Positions 17,184-26,794 are shown, counted from the first letter of the stretch. The stretch: 40,552 bases of DNA from Deltaproteobacteria bacterium (GCA_013205435.1 JABMMX010000056.1:1-40552); one strand, 5' to 3'. Numbers and translations: made by a program. The notes: generated by a model not told the origin, from the sequence alone.

Positions 17184-18323
17184 ATGTACCAGTTCGAACT
17201 GACAGAAGAGCAGACAGCCATCCGTGACACCGCCCGCGCCTTCGCCCGCGATGTCATCATCCCCGTGGCCGGTGAGCTCGACGAGCACGGCACCTTCCCC
17301 CGCGACATCTGCGCCAAAGCCTTCGACCTCGGCCTCATGAACGTCGAGATCCCCGAGGAGTACGGCGGCCTCGGCCTCGGCGCCTTCGAGCACGCTATCA
17401 TCTGCGAGGAGCTCTCCTACGGCTGCGTCGGCGTCGCCACCACCATCTCGGCCAACAACCTGGCCGCAGCCCCCATCCTCCTCGCCGGCAACCACGAGCA
17501 GAAGAAGCAGTATCTCGGAGGCCTTACCGGCGCCCTCTCCTTCGCCTCCTACGCCACCAGCGAGCCCGACGCCGGCTCCGACGTTGCCGGCCTGCGCTGC
17601 CGCTACGAGCGCAAGGGCGACACCTTTGTCCTCAACGGCTCCAAGCAGTGGATCACCAACGGCGGCCACGCAGACTTCATCGTCATCTTCGCCACCCGCG
17701 ACGCCGCAACCCGCCACAAGGGGATCTCGGCCTTCATTGTCCCCAAGGGCACACCCGGGCTCTCCATCGGCAAGAAGGAGAACAAGATGGGGCAGCGCTG
17801 CTCCAACACCACCGCCGTCCACCTTGAGGATTGTGCCATCCCGGCAGCCAACCTGCTCGGCGCCGAGGGCGAAGGCTTCAAGCTGGCGATGGCCACCTTC
17901 GACCGCACCCGCCCCGACATCGCCGCCTTCGGCCTCGGCATCATGCGCCGCTCCATCGACGAGTCGGTCAAGTATGCCAAGGAGCGCAAGACCTTCGGCG
18001 TGCCCATCGCGCAGCACCAGGCGATTCAGTTCATCATCGCCGACATGGCCATCGCCTACGAGGCCGGCCACCTGCTCACCTACAAGGCCGCCACCCTCCT
18101 CGACCGCGACCAGCCCAGCGCCATGCTCAGCGCCTACGCCAAGTGCTTCTGCGCAGACAACGCCATGCGGGTCGCCACCGACGCCGTCCAAGTCTTCGGC
18201 GGCAACGGCTACGTGAAGGAGTACCCCGTCGAGAAGCTCATGCGCGACGCCAAACTCCTCCAGATCTACGAGGGAACCTCGCAGGTCCAGCGCATGGTCA
18301 TCGCCAAGCGCCTGCTCGCCTGA
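17184..18323 (+). CDS. Acyl-CoA dehydrogenase
   Basis: This 379-residue FAD enzyme should oxidise acyl-CoA at the alpha-beta bond and pass electrons to ETF. It starts FELTEEQTAIRDTARAFAR, carries the two family signatures (YATSEPDAGSD and QVFGGNGYVKEYPVEKLMRD), and has the catalytic glutamate in IYEGTSQVQR, at the position used by short/medium-chain enzymes. Length is typical. The ATG at 17184 is preceded by GGAG at about 10 nt. No other fatty-acid oxidation gene is adjacent, and the divergent reductase may share the control region. Chain-length preference cannot be read from the sequence. Confidence 0.94.
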   Translation: MYQFELTEEQTAIRDTARAFARDVIIPVAGELDEHGTFPRDICAKAFDLGLMNVEIPEEYGGLGLGAFEHAIICEELSYGCVGVATTISANNLAAAPILLAGNHEQKKQYLGGLTGALSFASYATSEPDAGSDVAGLRCRYERKGDTFVLNGSKQWITNGGHADFIVIFATRDAATRHKGISAFIVPKGTPGLSIGKKENKMGQRCSNTTAVHLEDCAIPAANLLGAEGEGFKLAMATFDRTRPDIAAFGLGIMRRSIDESVKYAKERKTFGVPIAQHQAIQFIIADMAIAYEAGHLLTYKAATLLDRDQPSAMLSAYAKCFCADNAMRVATDAVQVFGGNGYVKEYPVEKLMRDAKLLQIYEGTSQVQRMVIAKRLLA

Positions 18324-18416
18324 GCCCCGCTCGCGCTAGGAAGTAGGCCCGCAACCTGCTAGCGACCCTCCTTGTCGGCCCTCGGGCCACCTCTACACCT
18401 CCTCCGCAACGACCGC

Positions 18417-21107
18417 ATGGCTCTGGATTTCAAGGCAACCAAGACCTGGAGCGCCATCGCGAAGGTGGGCCTCGTGCTCTTCCTCCTCGCGGGCGGTTCG
18501 TTGCTCTACCCCGTACTGCTGTGTGCGCTCGGAGCAGCGACGGGCGGCGGTGCGGATTCGGGCTTCGGAGCCTGCGCTATCCAGCAGCCCATGCTCCAAT
18601 CACCGGGCTTCGCGGCGGCCGTCTCCGTCATCGGCATCGCGGTCTTCGTGCTTGGCACCTACCAGGCTCGCAATGTGGGCCGCTTTGTGCCACCGAAACC
18701 CGGCACCAGCAAGGCCATGCCGAGCATCCCTGCATCGCCCAAGTTCACAACGGCCAACCCTGCCTTTGCTGCGCAGTCGCACGCCGGCCACGCCACGCTT
18801 GCAACGCCCGCCGCCAGCACGGGTTCTGCCCCCAAAATTGTCCGTCCCCACGCAACGGGCGGCGCCAACCGCGCCGAGCGCGACCCTGCAGACCGCTGGG
18901 CGACGGGCTCCAAGCAGTCCACAACCTTCAGCGACAACCCCTTCGCTGACGACGGGAGCAACCCCTTCGCTGACGCCGGCAGCAATCCGTTCGGCGACAC
19001 CGATACGGGCGGAATCTCCTCTGCCAACCCCTTCGCCGACCAGCATTTTGGCGGGCCAACACCGGCCTCGAGCGGCGCGACCTCGGAGCCCGAGAGCTTC
19101 CAGTCCTTCGCAGACGACCCGTTTGGCATCGAAGAGCCGGTGGGCGTGGGCCTTGGCTTCGGAGACCCGTTCGGCGTGAACGACGGCATGAGCGGTGCCG
19201 ACTCGCTCGACGCCGAGCTCGGCCTGTCAGGTGGCACCGAGATGGCGACGCCACTCACGCCGCCGTCGCAGATTGCGACGCTCTTCGCGCCTCCAACAAC
19301 GGCCGCGATCATCACCCCTCCTCTGCCGACCCGCGACGACAAAGACAAACTCGACTTCAACCTCGACCTTGGCCTCAACGACCCCAAGCTTCGGACGACA
19401 GCCGCCCATGCGGTGGTCGAAACGCCCGTGGTTACATCACCAGCTACGTCGCGCCTGCCGGCTCCCAGTGCCCCGACTCGTCCGGCCGCGCGCCCCGTCT
19501 ATGCGGAGCCAGAACTTCAAGGTGTTCGGCTCGCGCCAAACCTAGCCTTCGGAGAGGAGATCGCCTTCGAGATCCGGGGCAAGCACCTCATGCACGAGGC
19601 CAAGAGCGAGGCCACGGTGCAGCTGGCTTACATCGACCCTACCCGCGGTGTGACGCCCCTCTGGAGCCCGCCCCGTCCGCTGCACGAGTTTGCCGGCGCG
19701 CGCGAACTCGAGCGATCCCCGAAGGCCGTGCTTCGCGTGGCCTGGGAGTCCGTATCCGCCACGATCGTCTCGCTTGCGTCGGCGCCGGGCGCCGGCCCGG
19801 GCCGCATCCGGCTGCTGGTCGCGACCAACCGCTCGGAGGAGATCTCGGCAGCCCCCATCTCCGACAGCCTTGCCGTAGACCTCGCCATCCGCGGTGGCGC
19901 GCTCTTTCGGCCCACGACAGCGTCGCTCCGCGCTCCCGACGGCACCGTCTACGGTATCGGCATTGCGCCAGAAGCCGGCACAGCAAGCATCCGCATCCCA
20001 GACCTCGGAACGGGAAGCTTCGAACTCGAACTACACGACGGCTCTCTGCTGGCGTTGCCCGGTCAACAGCCCTCCAAAACCGTTCAGATCTCCACGCGCG
20101 GCGCGACAGCTGGTTCACTGGATGGCGTAGCGCGCATTACGGTGGTCCAACCCTGCCTCCTGCAAGTGCAGGCGGGCAGCGTAGCCGGCGATGGCTCAGC
20201 GGAGCGTCCCTTCGGCTCCATTGCCGAGGCCGTGTCGCGGCTGCAGGCCGACCGCGCAGCCCCCGACCCGGCGGTGCGCGAGCGGGCGCAGCTCGGCGAG
20301 ATCCGCATCGCCCCTGCCCAAGGGTTGCCCGAGGAGCGACCGCATCAGGCTGCCAGTTCGGGCAATACCCCCTGGTTCAACTGGTGGCGCAGCCATACCC
20401 CAAACACCCAGGTTGCCTGGTTCGACGGAGACGCCGCCACCGCGCGCGCTTCGCACCAGTTCTATCTCGAAGGCGCCCTGCAGGAAGATGTGGTCATCGA
20501 AGGAATGACCCACCTCCGCATCGTGAACGCGGCCTACGCCGAGCTGCGCGAACTCGCGGCGGTCAATACCGGCGAGGCGGCCCGCATCGACGAAGAGTAT
20601 GCCCTGCTACCCTTTACAGTACTCGCTCGTCCGCGTGAGGCGCTCACCCGCTCCTACCGGCTCGAGATTCGCGGCTGCCGCGATGTGTTGGTGGAGGGCC
20701 TCTTCCTGTTCGGCAACGAGTCGCAGAGCGGCGCTCTGATCACCGGCTCTGCCTCGGTGACGCTCAAGCGCTGCATCTTCGCCTTCTTCGCGGCAGGCCC
20801 GACCAAGATTGCGGGCACCTTCGCCGTGGGCCGCGGACTGATGATCGACAAGTCGGGGCTCACAGGCCCAGCCGATGGCATCCGCCTCGACCAGTGCGAG
20901 TTCGGCTGGAACACGGCGGTCCGCAAGAGCGTACAGGTGCGAGCAGCCGCGCTTGCCGTCTACGGCTCCGCTGTAGCCCTCTCACGATGCTACGCCCACC
21001 ACAATCGGGCCGACCTCGAGCCCGCCGACATCATGGCAGACGCCCCCTCGACGCTCTCGGGCGACGCAAACAACCACCGTGAAGCCAACACGGTTTTTAA
21101 GGCTTAG
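18417..21107 (+). CDS. Large membrane protein with Asn-Pro-Phe repeats and a possible beta-helix domain
   Basis: I do not recognise this 896-residue protein. Two membrane helices lie near the N-terminus (about residues 14-40 and 65-83). A Ser/Thr/Pro/Ala-rich region to about residue 390 includes clustered SDNPFAD, SNPFAD, SNPFGD and ANPFAD motifs, then DDPFG and GDPFG. The C-terminal half is folded: an Ig-like part around residues 400-580, then right-handed parallel beta-helix style strands (YRLEIRGCRDVLVEGLFLFGN, ASVTLKRCIFAFF, DGIRLDQCEFGWN, SAVALSRCYAHHNR), each with a Cys in register, as in pectate-lyase-like repeats. The ATG at 18417 is used although no good ribosome site is visible. The 3' end overlaps the convergent gene by 11 bp. 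Confidence 0.8.
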   Translation: MALDFKATKTWSAIAKVGLVLFLLAGGSLLYPVLLCALGAATGGGADSGFGACAIQQPMLQSPGFAAAVSVIGIAVFVLGTYQARNVGRFVPPKPGTSKAMPSIPASPKFTTANPAFAAQSHAGHATLATPAASTGSAPKIVRPHATGGANRAERDPADRWATGSKQSTTFSDNPFADDGSNPFADAGSNPFGDTDTGGISSANPFADQHFGGPTPASSGATSEPESFQSFADDPFGIEEPVGVGLGFGDPFGVNDGMSGADSLDAELGLSGGTEMATPLTPPSQIATLFAPPTTAAIITPPLPTRDDKDKLDFNLDLGLNDPKLRTTAAHAVVETPVVTSPATSRLPAPSAPTRPAARPVYAEPELQGVRLAPNLAFGEEIAFEIRGKHLMHEAKSEATVQLAYIDPTRGVTPLWSPPRPLHEFAGARELERSPKAVLRVAWESVSATIVSLASAPGAGPGRIRLLVATNRSEEISAAPISDSLAVDLAIRGGALFRPTTASLRAPDGTVYGIGIAPEAGTASIRIPDLGTGSFELELHDGSLLALPGQQPSKTVQISTRGATAGSLDGVARITVVQPCLLQVQAGSVAGDGSAERPFGSIAEAVSRLQADRAAPDPAVRERAQLGEIRIAPAQGLPEERPHQAASSGNTPWFNWWRSHTPNTQVAWFDGDAATARASHQFYLEGALQEDVVIEGMTHLRIVNAAYAELRELAAVNTGEAARIDEEYALLPFTVLARPREALTRSYRLEIRGCRDVLVEGLFLFGNESQSGALITGSASVTLKRCIFAFFAAGPTKIAGTFAVGRGLMIDKSGLTGPADGIRLDQCEFGWNTAVRKSVQVRAAALAVYGSAVALSRCYAHHNRADLEPADIMADAPSTLSGDANNHREANTVFKA

Positions 21108-21822
21108 CGAGCGGCCCTCCGAGGCCCCGCAGGCTCAGGCGATAGGGGAGATGCGACGCCGCGTCGGATCTCGACCGCACCGTGACCGTGACGTTGTTCC
21201 CGCCGCCGGGCACGATGACCGAGGTGCCCTCCCCCGCAAGCGATGCGGCCTGCGCGCGAAGGTTGGCTCCCTCATTCACCCGCAGCTCCCACGCCACCCC
21301 TGGAACGCCTGTGAGGCGCAGTTCGGTGCCAGCTCCGCCCTGCGGGGAGACGAGGTAGGTATCGATGTCGGCGGGCCACCCGATGACGCCTGTGCAGCCA
21401 GCGCTCGAACAGATCGACGGCGCTCCAGCAAGCGCCTCGTCCTCTTCGGAATCGAACTCCGGCCGAAGTCTCATGCGGTACCAGAGCGTCGCTGCCGGCA
21501 CCGTGCTTGGAAGCGTGAGCGCGACCGACAGAGGCCCATGGGCATGAAGCCCGAAGAGCCCTTCGGTGGCAGCGTGAAGTCGTCCTGCAGCGAGCTCCCG
21601 GCCGTCGGCGACGAGCAACCATGTGGTGTCCTCCACAACGCCGCGGAGCTCCAGCTCACCGCGCTGGTCGGCCGCAACCGCAGGGAGCAAAATGGCGGTC
21701 GCCTCGCCGGGCTCCAATGACAGCGCTGTCCAGGAGCCTGCCAGATCGGGCTCCTGTGATGGCGCGGCGCATCCCGCGAACGCAAGGATCGCACACGAGC
21801 AGGCGATGCGGAGGGCCTGCAT
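21097..21822 (-). CDS. Predicted lipoprotein of unknown function
   Basis: This 241-residue protein has signal peptide MQALRIACSCAILAFAGC with lipobox FAGC (Cys18). The mature protein is beta-rich with two glycine-rich turns and one Cys pair (SICSSAGCTGVIGW). The middle DIDTYLVSPQ and the end (SHLPYRLSLRGLGG) recall the pre-peptidase C-terminal (PPC) beta-sandwich, with DIDTYL in place of the usual 'DvDwFrf'. The start lies 4 nt after the stop of the upstream scaffold gene, so the two are almost certainly cotranscribed. The ATG has no separate good ribosome site, which fits re-initiation. An open frame to 22068 lies in that upstream gene and is ignored. Confidence 0.78.
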   Translation of the reverse strand: MQALRIACSCAILAFAGCAAPSQEPDLAGSWTALSLEPGEATAILLPAVAADQRGELELRGVVEDTTWLLVADGRELAAGRLHAATEGLFGLHAHGPLSVALTLPSTVPAATLWYRMRLRPEFDSEEDEALAGAPSICSSAGCTGVIGWPADIDTYLVSPQGGAGTELRLTGVPGVAWELRVNEGANLRAQAASLAGEGTSVIVPGGGNNVTVTVRSRSDAASHLPYRLSLRGLGGPLAKP

Positions 21823-21826
21823 CCTG

Positions 21827-23173
21827 CTAGCGGAGGAGGTACCAGGCGATCGCGGCGAGGACCAGGACCGTCGCGATACCTGCCACCCAGAGGACCGCGT
21901 TGTCGCGGCGGACGGGCGCTGGCTCACGCGATTCGCTCCGTTCTGGCGCTGCCGCCTGCGCTTCGCGGCGCGCGGGCTCACGCTGCCCGGGATGGGACTC
22001 CACCCGTGGCACCGCCCCCGTCTGGTAGCGCTTGGTCTTCTCCGGTGCCGGCATTTCGGTTTTGGCATGCGAGAGGTCTGCGGCGCTGTAGGCAGTCCGA
22101 GTGCTGGAGGAATCAGGCACGACGCTCTCGGGGCCCATGAAGAGGGTCTCGTTGGAGGCGGGGGGCGCCGGGGCAGGCGCGGGGGCGGGGCGGGGCGGGG
22201 CCGCCTTGGGCTCCGCTGGCTTCACAGCCGCCACGGCCGCTGCTGCGGCCTGCTCGAGCCACTCCGAAGACATCAACAGAGTACCGGCCGAGGTCGCGGG
22301 CGGCGCGACGGGCACAGGCGCTGCAACAGGCGGCGGCGCAGAGGCTGCGCTCGCCAGCCTTGCCTCTGCCCGCGCGGAGGCCTGCTGCTGCTCCTCTTCC
22401 AACGCAGCAAGAGCCGCAGAGCGGGCGTCGGCAGAGATACCCGCGGTAGCGGCAAAGGCAGCATCGACCTCGTCGGGCTCAGATGGATCCTCCATCTCAG
22501 CCTCCTCGCTGACGGCGCTGAGGCTACTCGTCACCTGCCCGAGAACGTTCGAGAGCGGGTCGGGCTCAGACGCCTGCTCCAACTCAGCCTCGACGCCGGC
22601 GGCGTTGAGGCTGCTCGTCACCTGCCCGAAAACGCTCGAGAATGCATCGCCCAAATCATCTGCATCGAAGAGCATCGTTGCACTGCTCTGCGCCGGCACG
22701 GAACTCTCGGTTACGCCTGCCTCCACGACAGACTCAGGCTCAGACGCAGGCGCAGGTTCCTGTTGGACCGCAGCCTCTGGCACGGGCGCCGCCTCCGCTT
22801 CGCCGCTGAGGAGTTTGTCGAGGTCGCCGAAGTCGGCGAGGGTCATCAGCATCGTACCGTTGGCCGGAGGCTCGTTGCTGTCTGCCGGAGCAGGAAGCAC
22901 GGGCGCAGCAGCGGTCGAGCCACGCTGGCGCGGCGGAGGAAGCGGAGCTGACCGCTGCGTCACATGCTTCGGTGCAACCTCGGCTGCACCCGTAACTCGC
23001 TCCTCCACCGAGGCGATGGCCGCATCGAGCTGCGCAAGTTCATCGGCTCCGAAGGAGAGCCCCACCATCGTCCGCTCTCCGGCAGCGGCCGGCCTGTCTG
23101 TCGGCGGCGCCTCCGTGCTCTCGAGCGGCAGTCCGGGCAACCCAAAAACCGTCTTCTCATTTTCGCTGGCCAC
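21827..23173 (-). CDS. Tail-anchored low-complexity scaffold-like protein with repeated Thr motifs
   Basis: The function is not recognised. This 448-residue protein is acidic and Ala/Pro/Glu-rich, without a signal peptide, and ends in one membrane helix (about residues 427-446, NAVLWVAGIATVLVLAAIAW) that would leave the bulk in the cytoplasm. Short motifs around a Thr followed by hydrophobic residues recur at Thr8 (KTVFGLP), Thr35 (RTMVGLS), Thr107 (GTMLMTL), Thr166 (ATMLFDA), Thr298 (GTLLMSS), Thr343 (ETLFMGP) and less clearly Thr360. A 24-residue unit is repeated at 182-205 and 211-234. The GTG at 23173 has GGAG 8 nt upstream. It lies between a small protein gene upstream and the lipoprotein downstream in one operon. 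Confidence 0.82.
   Translation of the reverse strand: MASENEKTVFGLPGLPLESTEAPPTDRPAAAGERTMVGLSFGADELAQLDAAIASVEERVTGAAEVAPKHVTQRSAPLPPPRQRGSTAAAPVLPAPADSNEPPANGTMLMTLADFGDLDKLLSGEAEAAPVPEAAVQQEPAPASEPESVVEAGVTESSVPAQSSATMLFDADDLGDAFSSVFGQVTSSLNAAGVEAELEQASEPDPLSNVLGQVTSSLSAVSEEAEMEDPSEPDEVDAAFAATAGISADARSAALAALEEEQQQASARAEARLASAASAPPPVAAPVPVAPPATSAGTLLMSSEWLEQAAAAAVAAVKPAEPKAAPPRPAPAPAPAPPASNETLFMGPESVVPDSSSTRTAYSAADLSHAKTEMPAPEKTKRYQTGAVPRVESHPGQREPARREAQAAAPERSESREPAPVRRDNAVLWVAGIATVLVLAAIAWYLLR
22472..22630 (-). repeat. Imperfect tandem duplication inside the scaffold gene
   Basis: Two 72-bp units (22559-22630 and 22472-22543), 87 bp apart start to start, encode FGQVTSSLNAAGVEAE... and LGQVTSSLSAVSEEAE..., each ending SEPD. 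The DNA is also clearly similar, so the duplication is fairly recent. Confidence 0.75.
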
Positions 23174-23234
23174 GAGGCAACTCCGCTCGAGAAATGCTCA
23201 GTACCCTCTAGGACTTCGCCTCGGAGCGTGTCAA

Positions 23235-23603
23235 TCAGAGCCGCTGAACACGGAGTTCCGAGCGGCCCCCCGAAGCCCGCACCAGCACCTCGCACTGCGT
23301 AGCCAACCGGAGGTCGGCTGTATCGTGCGCAACCATCAGTTCAACTCGGACGCCGTGCCGCCGTCCGCTCTGCCGAAGCATGGCTGCCACCGCAGCGAGC
23401 AGCTCCAACCTCCGGTGCCAAGCAGCGGGCACGATGACCAGGTCGAAGTCCGCAGCCACGGCCTCGACTCCATCTTCCGAACTGGCGTCGAAGCAGACCC
23501 GCAACAGCGGCGCAGCCCTCCCGTCCGGCGCAGCTCCGCCCTCCGGTACGCCTTCGCCTCCATTCAGAATCCGCTCCCACCAAGCCATGCACGCTCGCAT
23601 CAT
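23235..23603 (-). CDS. Small protein of unknown function
   Basis: This 122-residue protein has no recognised domain. An AAGGAG box lies about 6 nt upstream of the ATG at 23603, one of the best ribosome sites in the window, which supports a real gene. The N-terminus MMRACMAWWERILNGG could be a short amphipathic helix. The body alternates strands and helices (DFDLVIVPAAWHRRLELLAA, VRVELMVAHD, CEVLVRASGG), which suggests a small alpha/beta fold. It lies 61 nt upstream of the scaffold gene on the same strand, probably first in that operon, and is divergent from typA. Confidence 0.7.
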   Translation of the reverse strand: MMRACMAWWERILNGGEGVPEGGAAPDGRAAPLLRVCFDASSEDGVEAVAADFDLVIVPAAWHRRLELLAAVAAMLRQSGRRHGVRVELMVAHDTADLRLATQCEVLVRASGGRSELRVQRL

Positions 23604-23795
23604 CTTCGACTCCTTCAGCAGAAAGCACCCTCACCATCATTGTCGGCGTTCCGCGCGCAATGTTGCACGGCTGTCGCAAAGTGGCCCGAATGGCCGAAAA
23701 CTGCCGCTTCTTCTTGTGACAGAGCCGCTCCCCCGTTAGGGGTGCGCGCCCCTCGCGTCCGCGGGGACCCCGCCCGTACCTCAGAGTGCCCCGTC

Positions 23796-25616
23796 ATGAA
23801 GAAGGCTGAGTTCATCCGCAACGTCGCAATCATCGCCCACGTCGACCACGGCAAAACGACGCTGGTCGACAAGCTACTGCGTCAGTCTGGCACCGTCGCC
23901 GCCCACAAGGAGATGGCCGAGCGGGCCATGGACAGCAACGATCAGGAGCGTGAGCGCGGCATCACCATCTTGGCCAAGTGCACCACGGTGAACTACAAGG
24001 CCGACAGCGGCGATATTTACACCCTCAACATCGTCGACACACCCGGACACGCCGACTTCGGTGGCGAGGTTGAGCGCGTCCTCAAGATGGTCGACTCGGT
24101 CCTCCTGCTTATCGACGCCGTCGAGGGGCCCATGCCCCAGACCCGCTTCGTGCTCCGGAAGTCGCTGGCGCTGGGCCTCAAGCCCATCGTGGTCATCAAC
24201 AAGATTGACCGCCCGAACGCCCGCCTCGATGAGGTGCTCAACATGTGCTTCGACCTCTTCGTCGCCCTCAAGGCCACGGACGAGCAGCTCGACTTCCCGG
24301 TCATCTACGCCTCTGCCAAGCAGGGCTACGCGATGAACGACCCGAAGGAGCCCGCGATCGACATGCGCCCCATCTTCGAGCGCATCATCAAGTCGGTGCC
24401 GGCACCCGACGCCGACGTCGACGCCCCCTTCTGCATGCAGGTCGCCACCCTCTCCTACGACGCATTCGTTGGTCGCTTGGCCGTCGGCCGCGTCTATGAC
24501 GGTCGCGTTACGGTCGGTTCGCGCGTGGCTGTTCTCGGCCAGAACGATGTGAACAGCTTCGGCCGCATTTCGAAGATTGTCCGCTTCCAGGGCCTTGAGC
24601 GGGTCGAGGCCAGCGAGGCCAAGGCCGGTGACATCATCATGATCGCAGGTCTGGACACCGTCCTCCCCGGCGACACCATCGGCGCGCCGGACGGCACCAA
24701 GCGGCTTCCCGCAATGGAAATCGACGAGCCGACCATCAGCATGCTCTTCATGGTCAACACCTCGCCCTTCGCAGGCCGCGAGGGCAAGTTCGTCACCAGC
24801 CGCCACATCCGTGACCGGCTTATGCGCGAGCTCGAGGCCGACGTCTCGCTCCGCGTCGAAGACACCGAGTCTGCAGAGACCTTCCGCGTCTCCGGTCGCG
24901 GCGAGCTCCACCTCTCGGTCCTCCTCGAGCGTATGCGCCGCGAGGGCTACGAGCTCGCGGTTTCGCAGCCCAAGGTCATTCTCAAGAAGGACGAGAAGGG
25001 CCACACCCTCGAGCCCATGGAAATCGTCGTCGTCGAGTGCGGCGAAGACTACCAGGGCACCGTCATCAACAAGCTCAGCATGCGCAAGGGCGAGCTCAAG
25101 GTGCTTGAGCCCTCGGGCGACGGCATGTGCCGCATGGAGTACCTCATCCCGTCGCGCGGCCTTATCGGCTTCCGCAGCGAGTTCCTTACCGACACGCGCG
25201 GCACCGGCGTGCTCTACTCGAACTTCGACCACTACGCCCCCTTCCGCGGCGATATCGGCGGCCGTGCAAACGGCGCTCTCGTCGCGCTCGAGCCGGGCGA
25301 CACCACCGCCTACGCGCTCTACCGCCTGCAGGACCGCGGCCTCATGTTCATGGGCGCGGCAGAGAACGTCTACGGCGGCCAGATCATCGGTCAGCACGCC
25401 AAGGAGAACGACCTCGTCATCAACCCCTGCACCAAGAAGGCGCTCACCAACATCCGTTCGGCCGGCGCCGACGAGAAGTTGACGCTCGTTCCTCCGCGGC
25501 TCCACACGCTTGAGTCTGCGCTCGAGTGGATTGACGACGATGAGCTTGTCGAGGTCACCCCGAGCAGCATCCGTATCCGCAAGGCCGTCCTCGACCACAA
25601 CCGCCGCAAGCGCTAG
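23796..25616 (+). CDS. typA: Ribosome-associated GTPase TypA/BipA
   Basis: TypA is a translational GTPase related to EF-G that binds the ribosome and helps 50S assembly and stress or cold growth. The 606-residue protein is full length: G1 [15 protein letters not shown] at residue 14 onward, switch I with RERGITI, G3 DTPGHADF, G4 NKID, followed by beta-barrel domain II, domains III and V, and the TypA-specific C-terminal domain with [21 protein letters not shown]. The ATG at 23796 fits the family start. The ribosome site is weak. Its stop TAG is part of the palindrome CTAG, which is also the stop of the convergent gene. Confidence 0.96.
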   Translation: MKKAEFIRNVAIIAHVDHGKTTLVDKLLRQSGTVAAHKEMAERAMDSNDQERERGITILAKCTTVNYKADSGDIYTLNIVDTPGHADFGGEVERVLKMVDSVLLLIDAVEGPMPQTRFVLRKSLALGLKPIVVINKIDRPNARLDEVLNMCFDLFVALKATDEQLDFPVIYASAKQGYAMNDPKEPAIDMRPIFERIIKSVPAPDADVDAPFCMQVATLSYDAFVGRLAVGRVYDGRVTVGSRVAVLGQNDVNSFGRISKIVRFQGLERVEASEAKAGDIIMIAGLDTVLPGDTIGAPDGTKRLPAMEIDEPTISMLFMVNTSPFAGREGKFVTSRHIRDRLMRELEADVSLRVEDTESAETFRVSGRGELHLSVLLERMRREGYELAVSQPKVILKKDEKGHTLEPMEIVVVECGEDYQGTVINKLSMRKGELKVLEPSGDGMCRMEYLIPSRGLIGFRSEFLTDTRGTGVLYSNFDHYAPFRGDIGGRANGALVALEPGDTTAYALYRLQDRGLMFMGAAENVYGGQIIGQHAKENDLVINPCTKKALTNIRSAGADEKLTLVPPRLHTLESALEWIDDDELVEVTPSSIRIRKAVLDHNRRKR

Positions 25617-26662
25617 GGCTCCGCGCCCTTCCGCTCCGAGCGCCACGACAGCCCCACAAAGGCGATGTGGCGCTCGAAATCGTTTTGGGCCGAGCTCTCC
25701 GCTCCCAGCCGCTGCAGGTAGCGCTGGTAGCGACCCTCGAGGCCCCAGCCCCCGACGAGCGGTTGCTCGATCGCGATGCTCACCTGGTTGCGGTCTTCGT
25801 CCTCTACGGCCAGCTCCACAACCGAGCCTGCGCCGTCGTAGGCAACGCGCTGCAGCACCCCGCTCAGGCGCCCCACTGCATCGCCCCAGAGGAGCCCGCC
25901 AAGGGTGAGTTCCGCCGTCTCGTGAAGGTAGTCGCCACCGCCCGAGGCATCGCTGCCTGCCGACGCGGCCGTCGCCGAGCCGGCGATCGAGGCAACCCAA
26001 CGCCCGGCATCATACTGCAACTTCGCACCCGTCGACTGCGTCAGGCTCTCGGTCAGCAGGACAGGCGCATCTGCGCTCATGCGGAGCGACGGCTCGTAGG
26101 AGGCGCTGAGCGTTACCGCTTCGCTCGGAGCATAGCTGAGCGTCAGCGCTGCGGTCGGCCCATGCCAGCTCCGGCCACTGTCGGCGGCGTAACCGAACGC
26201 GGCGTAGCCCGCCGCGGCCTCGAACGTGACCTGCTCCCAGGCGCGCGTGCTGCCGACGGTGGCGGCGACCCGCTCATAGTCGCGGGTCATGCCTAGGCCA
26301 TCATCGCCGGGGGCCTCGCTGCGGCCGCGGAACTCCGCGTAGGTGCGGTGGCTCCAGTCGCCGCCACTCGTCCAGTCCAGCCCCCCGCCAACACGCCAGA
26401 CCGCCGCCCAGTCTGCACGGAGCGGCAGCCAGCGCGCCCCTACCTGCGCCTCTGTCGTCAGCAGGCCGTCAGGCCAGGCCAACCGTTCATCCACGTAAGA
26501 AATGGTCCCCTTGGGCCCTGCGACCACGCCCTCTTCGGCGCCAAAGAGGCGCGCTGGATTGCTATCGGACTCCGCGCCGAGCCGGAGAATGAGCTGCCTC
26601 TCCGCGGCCGATGCGACAGCAGGAAGAAGAAGCGAAGCCAAGAGCAGGAGATGCCTAACCAT
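25613..26662 (-). CDS. Predicted outer-membrane beta-barrel protein
   Basis: This 349-residue protein has a Sec signal peptide (MVRHLLLLASLLLPAVASAA, cleavage after ASA). The mature part is a string of alternating amphipathic strands with tight turns (DWSHRTYAEFRGR, WEQVTFEAAAGYAAFGYAA, AVTLSASYEPSLRMS, AKLQYDAGRWVASIAGSA, WGLEGRYQRYLQRL, HIAFVGLSWRSER), as in 10- to 14-strand porin-like barrels. No family name is certain. The start ATG at 26662 has only a weak upstream site; a GTG nine bases earlier is possible. The long open frame up to 27721 is antisense to the neighbouring gene and is ignored. The stop is shared with typA in CTAG. Confidence 0.75.
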   Translation of the reverse strand: MVRHLLLLASLLLPAVASAAERQLILRLGAESDSNPARLFGAEEGVVAGPKGTISYVDERLAWPDGLLTTEAQVGARWLPLRADWAAVWRVGGGLDWTSGGDWSHRTYAEFRGRSEAPGDDGLGMTRDYERVAATVGSTRAWEQVTFEAAAGYAAFGYAADSGRSWHGPTAALTLSYAPSEAVTLSASYEPSLRMSADAPVLLTESLTQSTGAKLQYDAGRWVASIAGSATAASAGSDASGGGDYLHETAELTLGGLLWGDAVGRLSGVLQRVAYDGAGSVVELAVEDEDRNQVSIAIEQPLVGGWGLEGRYQRYLQRLGAESSAQNDFERHIAFVGLSWRSERKGAEP

Positions 26663-26794
26663 CGCTCGCACCGTAGCGCAGCGCTGCCAGCCGTGCCACT
26701 TCCATCGCGGAGGCGAATCGCCGCACCGTTGTTGCCCCATCGCCGCCGCCGCTCTAGCATGACGCGCCCTCGCCCCGAACCTCAAGGTCGCCAC

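Noticed and set aside
16950-18191. A 413-codon open frame antisense to the acyl-CoA dehydrogenase
   Set aside because: Composition (Gly/Val/Ala/Asp/Leu) is that of a shadow frame, and the sense gene has all family motifs.
18334-18364. CGCTAG...CTAGCG as a terminator after the acyl-CoA dehydrogenase gene
   Set aside because: The stem is only 6 bp with a 19-nt loop and no T-run follows.
23874-26000. A 708-codon open frame antisense to typA
   Set aside because: It is a shadow frame caused by high GC at codon position three; its product is low-complexity Gly/Val/Asp/Leu-rich and typA is certain.
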